The position numbers and the translations under genes were made by a program. A stretch of DNA of 64,000 nt, taken from Strigops habroptila. Its lineage: Eukaryota > Chordata > Aves > Psittaciformes > Psittacidae. The stretch is from contig NC_044284.2 of assembly GCF_004027225.2 (NCBI RefSeq), positions 39,666,420 through 39,730,419 on the forward strand, read 5' to 3'. The stretch's first letter is position 1. Every line of letters begins with the position of its first letter. Positions 61,501 through 64,000 of the stretch are shown piece after piece. The notes under the pieces were generated by a model. It saw only the letters and a program-made list of their open reading frames with translations. It was not told where the DNA came from and did not search any database.

Positions 61501-63002
61501 ACGACTTAGCACACTCTGAGTAGTACTGTTAAGACCCACACCTTCAAACAAAGTGAAGCAGAAAAAAAGTAGTAATTAACTACCTCATATCTCCTCTTCT
61601 TGCACCAGCCTTCAACCATTGTACTGTAGAAGCGCAAACCTAGTTCTCCTGAAGTCCACTTTGTTAAATAGAACATTAGAGAAGGCATACCAGAAGTTCA
61701 CTTTTGTCTTTCTATTTCATTCAGCATTAAAAGCAAACAGTTCCTAGGAATCAGCTTTCCCACAGGTTTAAGGTCTTGTCATTGACTGATTCGGCTCCCT
61801 TAGAAAGTGGAGCCTCTAATGAATTCTCTCCCCATATCGGCAGTCTGCCTTGCACCCTCCCATAGGGATTTCCCAGGTGTCATCTCAAGGGTAGAATCCT
61901 AACACAGTCCTTCCCTATATTCATGAGCTTCACAGATCACTGCCACCTTCGACATTTGTCTGTTTTCACAAGATAGTTTATTGTCTGTATTTGGTGTCTC
62001 CACTGCTTTGGCCAAGCCAAACTGAACATGCATACAAGCTCAGGTTGGTCTAGGTGATGCTTAATTACATGCAAAAACTGTGCTTCACAAACATGCTGGA
62101 AGCCACTGAACCAGGTTAAAGGAACAAGTGACCCACCAGACACATGGCTGTCATACCGAGTTCATTCTATAGCACAGAGCTTGTTGGTTGGACCACTTCT
62201 ACTCAGAGTGATACTGCTGTCACACTGTACTACTTGGAAAAGCTTGAGACAGCTTTTTGTAAAAATTAATTTTTGAAAACCTGCCACCCATCATGCTTAT
62301 CTCTACTACTTGGGTTGACAGATCTTCTAAGTCCACCACATGCAATATAGACAAAATCCATACTCTTGAACCCAGCACAGTTTTGCTAAATTACAATTAC
62401 TCATATTGATCCAGCTCTTGTCTGGACCTTAAATAAAAACATTATTACTCATTTCTCTTATATATCCTATATGCAGTAATTTTCTTGTTTCGGTTTAATC
62501 CTCCTCTACAAACAAATTGAGTTACTACAGTTATTTCAAAGCAAAGCAGAATTAAGAAAAAAAAATTTACTTATTTTTACTTATTCTACAGAGGTCAACT
62601 CAACTTACAAAGTTTGTCTCAACTTACTATAGCACAGCCAAATACCTCTGCCTAATACCTCAGCCTTTTCTCAGAATTATTTTTGACATGACACCTTTAA
62701 ATTCCACGATCCCCATCCTCCTTTGCTGTGAAAACAATCTTAATGCTTAGGAAATTTGTTTCAATTTGTTTTTAAACTAGATTTATATCCATTTTTCAAT
62801 CAGACTAATAATTTGGCTAGTTTGTTTTGCATCTTATTTGTTTCCAGCTTTCATTTTCAAAGGAAACAATGCAGGAACTACCTCTTGCGCTGCTGAGTGG
62901 TTTGAGGTACAATGCCAGTTCTTCCACACATTTCTTGCCCTCCTCATAATGCTTGGTATCTTCAGCTCCACTACATAAAGTAATTGGCTGCTGCTCAGGA
63001 AC
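37448..63002 (-). CDS. RC3H1: Roquin-1 (RC3H1), partial: residues 78 to end
   Basis: Cytoplasmic RING and CCCH protein that binds stem-loops in target mRNAs and recruits deadenylation and decapping factors, restraining inflammatory and T-cell messages. Eighteen exons join without a frame break to 1,045 codons plus stop; with the 77-residue first exon known in human this gives about 1,122 residues (human about 1,133). Order: HEPN-N (about 89-173), ROQ (174-326), HEPN-C (to about 404), CCCH finger (419-438, spacing C-x8-C-x5-C-x3-H), proline-rich middle, C-terminal coiled coil. ROQ residues Met199, Lys220, Lys239, Tyr250, Arg251, Lys259 and Arg260 are all present. The RING finger is off the right edge. 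A CR1 and a solo LTR sit in introns, both antisense. Confidence 0.97.
38812..38927 (-). CDS. RC3H1: RC3H1 exon 19
   Basis: 116 bases. [20 protein letters not shown] through [10 protein letters not shown] and two bases of a Ser codon. Donor TTCAG|GTAAC. Confidence 0.95.
39519..39689 (-). CDS. RC3H1: RC3H1 exon 18 (coiled coil)
   Basis: 171 bases, 57 codons. [20 protein letters not shown], a run of six prolines, [20 protein letters not shown] and GKRTRELSM. Donor ATG|GTGAGT. Confidence 0.96.
41473..41608 (-). CDS. RC3H1: RC3H1 exon 17 (coiled coil)
   Basis: 136 bases. [20 protein letters not shown], then [20 protein letters not shown] and MRGLE: Glu/Gln/Leu-rich coiled-coil sequence. Donor GAG|GTTGGT. 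Confidence 0.94.
41727..41817 (-). CDS. RC3H1: RC3H1 exon 16
   Basis: 91 bases. Continues [20 protein letters not shown] to PSQGRFND. Donor GACAG|GTAGGA, phase 2. Confidence 0.94.
42913..43123 (-). CDS. RC3H1: RC3H1 exon 15
   Basis: 211 bases. [40 protein letters not shown], to TTKSIIS. Phase 1 donor TCAG|GTATG. Confidence 0.95.
44055..44207 (-). CDS. RC3H1: RC3H1 exon 14
   Basis: 153 bases, 51 codons. [35 protein letters not shown], to RSVEMA. Highly conserved with human. Confidence 0.95.
44795..44926 (-). CDS. RC3H1: RC3H1 exon 13
   Basis: 132 bases, 44 codons. [20 protein letters not shown], then [14 protein letters not shown] to HSEE. Phase 0 at both ends; acceptor TCATTTCAG. Confidence 0.95.
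46069..46445 (-). CDS. RC3H1: RC3H1 exon 12 (proline/tyrosine-rich)
   Basis: 377 bases, residues 611-736. [20 protein letters not shown] through QIRPSCHR. Donor CACAGG|GTATGG, phase 0. Compared with human as I recall it, a following 12-residue proline-rich stretch (EPPYSRLPPPPQ) is missing. Confidence 0.93.
47953..48167 (-). CDS. RC3H1: RC3H1 exon 11
   Basis: 215 bases. [20 protein letters not shown] through PFEPAPYQQ and a split Gly. Diverged from human in its middle ([13 protein letters not shown]). Confidence 0.94.
48397..48414. repeat. A18 homopolymer in an A/C-rich stretch
   Basis: Eighteen A after CAAAC/CCAAAC units, in the intron just left of RC3H1 exon 10. Confidence 0.9.
48529..48810 (-). 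CDS. RC3H1: RC3H1 exon 10
   Basis: 282 bases. [20 protein letters not shown] through [14 protein letters not shown]. The donor GACAT|GTACGA is weaker than its neighbours but is the only one giving the right phase with exon 11 (Met then LESVPKS). Confidence 0.92.
50207..50782 (+). repeat. 5-bp target-site duplication flanking the solo LTR
   Basis: GCTCC at 50,207-50,211 is repeated at 50,778-50,782, immediately outside the TG...CA ends of the LTR. Five bases fits class III (ERVL-like) integration. Confidence 0.85.
50212..50777 (+). mobile_element. Solo LTR of an avian endogenous retrovirus (ERVL-like)
   Basis: A 566-base LTR with terminal TGTCCTGG and ACGACA, closely resembling LTRs found in many copies in bird genomes. 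It carries a TATATAA box (50,471-50,477) after CAGCACGTCATGCCCAG, and the late block TTATCTCAACCCGTGGGAG. No internal retroviral sequence lies on either side, so it is what remains after LTR-LTR recombination. It lies in the RC3H1 intron between exons 9 and 10, opposite in direction to RC3H1. Confidence 0.85.
51152..51178. repeat. (TA)n(CA)n microsatellite
   Basis: Alternating AT for about 16 bases followed by ACACACACACAT, in an RC3H1 intron. Confidence 0.9.
52744..52856 (-). CDS. RC3H1: RC3H1 exon 9 (CCCH zinc finger)
   Basis: 113 bases, residues 408-445. Encodes [11 protein letters not shown] and the finger [20 protein letters not shown] (C-x8-C-x5-C-x3-H), then SQEELEK. Donor GAAAA|GTAAG, phase 2. 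Confidence 0.97.
53355..53379. repeat. Near-perfect 25-base palindrome
   Basis: TCAGAGATACTC (53,355-53,366), one central T, then GAGTATCTCTGA (53,368-53,379): 12-base arms without mismatch. A third copy of the unit, GAGTATCT, lies just left at 53,344-53,351. Intronic in RC3H1. Confidence 0.9.
54899..55017 (-). CDS. RC3H1: RC3H1 exon 8 (HEPN-C)
   Basis: 119 bases, residues 368-407. Encodes [20 protein letters not shown] and [15 protein letters not shown]. Donor CAG|GTAAAT. The CR1 insertion lies in the intron before this exon. Confidence 0.96.
55343..55387. repeat. Poly-C / poly-A low-complexity tract
   Basis: C runs followed by A runs (CCCCCCCCCCC, AAAAAAAAAA, AAAAGAAAA units). The surrounding A/C-rich sequence (CAACCAACCAACCAACACC) produces spurious frames on both strands. 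Confidence 0.85.
56925..58074 (+). mobile_element. CR1 LINE, 5'-truncated
   Basis: A bird CR1 non-LTR retrotransposon, about 1.15 kb, inserted in the RC3H1 intron between exons 7 and 8, antisense to the gene. It covers the later part of ORF2, with the reverse-transcriptase motif [16 protein letters not shown], a changed catalytic box (FADG in place of FADD) and the conserved tail ending near [20 protein letters not shown]. Two frameshifts and a stop break the frame near 57.2 kb and 57.63 kb. The 3' end reads AACTATTCTGTGATTCTATT, the CR1 terminal octamer repeat. The left edge is approximate. It is much better preserved than the fragment at 10.7 kb. Confidence 0.92.
58356..58488 (-). CDS. RC3H1: RC3H1 exon 7 (HEPN-C)
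   Basis: 133 bases, residues 324-367 plus one base. Encodes [20 protein letters not shown] through LLANIDPSP. Donor CCAG|GTAAG. Confidence 0.96.
59651..59851 (-). CDS. RC3H1: RC3H1 exon 6 (ROQ domain)
   Basis: 201 bases, residues 257-323. Opens [17 protein letters not shown] with RNA-contacting Lys259 and Arg260, and ends HMQSIIDK. Phase 0 at both ends. Confidence 0.97.
60713..60888 (-). CDS. RC3H1: RC3H1 exon 5 (ROQ domain)
   Basis: 176 bases, residues 198-256. The first whole codon is Met199, the residue changed in the mouse sanroque mutant. Contains [20 protein letters not shown] with Lys220, then Lys239 and YRASCFK. Confidence 0.97.
61302..61541 (-). CDS. RC3H1: RC3H1 exon 4 (HEPN-N into ROQ)
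   Basis: 240 bases, residues 118-197 and the first base of Ala198. Contains [20 protein letters not shown] and ARGCQFLGP. Phase 1 at both ends. Confidence 0.96.
62882..63002 (-). CDS. RC3H1: RC3H1 exon 3 (start of HEPN-N)
   Basis: 121 bases, residues 78-117 and a split Gly118. Starts [20 protein letters not shown] and ends [10 protein letters not shown]. Acceptor CTTTTCAG, donor AGAG|GTAG. Exon number assumes the human layout (exon 2 carries the RING). Confidence 0.95.
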
Positions 63003-63155
63003 CTGAAAAGAGATGCGTGTACATCCACAATGAAGATGTGTAAGTGGCAGTCTTACTTACAAACACTTGTTAATATCAAACATTTATTTTGTTCCCCATC
63101 TGTGTTTTTTATGTATCAGTAAGCACTGTTTCAGCTTGATTAATGAATAGAATTT

Positions 63156-63186
63156 AAAAAAAAAAAAAAAAAGGAAAAAAGAAAAA
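63156..63186. repeat. A-rich run
   Basis: About 17 A followed by GGAAAAAAGAAAAA. Intronic in RC3H1. Confidence 0.85.
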
Positions 63187-63502
63187 TCAGTGAAAATGAA
63201 GACAAAAGAATTTATGTTCAGTAGACTTTTTATTTAGTGGCTGACAGGAACTAGAAGCAGAAGGCCTATTCCTCATCAAAAAAATTACACAAGAAACAGC
63301 ATTTCCTCTAACTACAAAACTTTGACTGAAGTAACACACATATGGAGGCATCCCCAAAGCTGGCTGGCCAAAACCAAACAAACAGAAAAAATCAGAACAA
63401 ATCAGATGAATCCTGGTTTGACCAAGTTATCCTACACAGGGCATATGAACACAGCCTGCAAGTATTAATTTGACTACACGGGCAAGTTACAGTTACATTC
63501 TT

Positions 63503-63605
63503 GGGTGGTTTTGGTTTTGTTTGTTTTGGGTTTGCGTGTGTGTGTTGGAGGGGTTTGGTGGTTTTTGGATTGTTTTTTGGGGGGGAGGGGAGTGGAGGGG
63601 AGGGA
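63503..63605. repeat. G/T-rich low-complexity tract
   Basis: GGTTTTGGTTTTG units, GTGTGTGTGTTGG and G-rich runs (GGGGGGGAGGGGAG). Three overlapping plus-strand frames here are products of composition. Intronic in RC3H1, so C/A-rich in its transcript. Confidence 0.85.
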
Positions 63606-64000
63606 TTGGTGGCATTTATTTCTTCATCCAAGCATTCCTCAGAAATCAGGATTTTTCAAAGGGACATTGGACCACCCTTGCCCCCCAGTTCCTATTTTTT
63701 TTTTTCTTCCTGTTAAATTCTTAAAGCTTTAAACAAACTTAGTGGGTGCAGTATAGCACTGTACTAATGTTTCGCAGCATCACTCTTCAGCAATCAACTC
63801 AATATATGAGAATAGAGAACTGAATGTTCTCAGAAGACTAAACACTGGCACCTTTTGCATATGCTACTGAAGCGCAAACAAATCTCAGACTTCAACTTCT
63901 ACTTCCAAGTCAATCACTATCCCAGTTGCAATGATGGCATGCTAATCCCACATAGCTGCTTACACGGACCAACCCAGGCCCTCAATCTAAAAGCACAAGC

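Larger units (their letters stand above)
37602..64000 (-). other. RC3H1: RC3H1 introns
   Basis: Introns between the listed exons range from about 0.4 kb (60889-61301) to 3.9 kb (48811-52743); the one before exon 3 runs off the window from 63,003. They hold the solo LTR (50.2-50.8 kb), the CR1 (57-58 kb), a 25-base palindrome (53.36 kb) and simple runs. No nested gene, tRNA or snoRNA was recognised. Confidence 0.85.

Noticed and set aside
63470-63732. Three overlapping plus-strand frames
   Set aside because: Produced by a G/T-rich low-complexity tract.
1-64000. CRISPR arrays, operons or bacterial-type elements
   Set aside because: None seen; the spliced genes and retroelements are those of a vertebrate nuclear genome.

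Overview
The window looks like nuclear DNA of a bird. It holds two vertebrate genes with typical GT-AG introns, a CR1 non-LTR retrotransposon with the usual avian 3' end, and a solo LTR of a kind common in bird genomes. Species cannot be told from the sequence. Both genes read on the minus strand.

Layout. Positions 1-17,090 hold no gene I can name. They contain AT microsatellites, an old CR1 scrap, a perfect hairpin, a small CpG-rich patch and two weak exon or ORF candidates near 8.4-9.1 kb. Human synteny (from memory) would put ZBTB37 on the plus strand at this side, so part may be its 3' UTR or downstream DNA, but no zinc-finger coding sequence is visible. SERPINC1 (antithrombin) occupies about 17.1-22.0 kb: six coding exons with all splice phases consistent and a 453-residue product from the Met at 21,993. 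The spacer at 22.0-28.9 kb has no recognised gene. From 37,448 rightwards to the window edge lies RC3H1 (Roquin-1): 18 coding exons, in frame throughout, 3,138 coding bases giving residues 78-1122 plus the stop. The first coding exon, with the RING finger, is beyond the right edge. The RC3H1 3' UTR extends left of 37,448, perhaps to about 31.3 kb or further.

How it fits together. SERPINC1 makes a secreted heparin-dependent inhibitor of thrombin and factor Xa. RC3H1 makes a cytoplasmic RNA-binding protein that destroys mRNAs carrying constitutive-decay stem-loops. The most interesting observation is that the presumed RC3H1 3' UTR carries, on the transcribed strand, a 6-bp stem with a UGU triloop (33,188-33,202), the form of the TNF decay element that Roquin binds, and a second, weaker UGU stem-loop 245 nt after the stop. 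The ROQ-domain residues that contact this element are all conserved here, so self-regulation is a testable idea. Exon boundaries were read by eye from the sequence and from remembered human proteins; no alignment was run.
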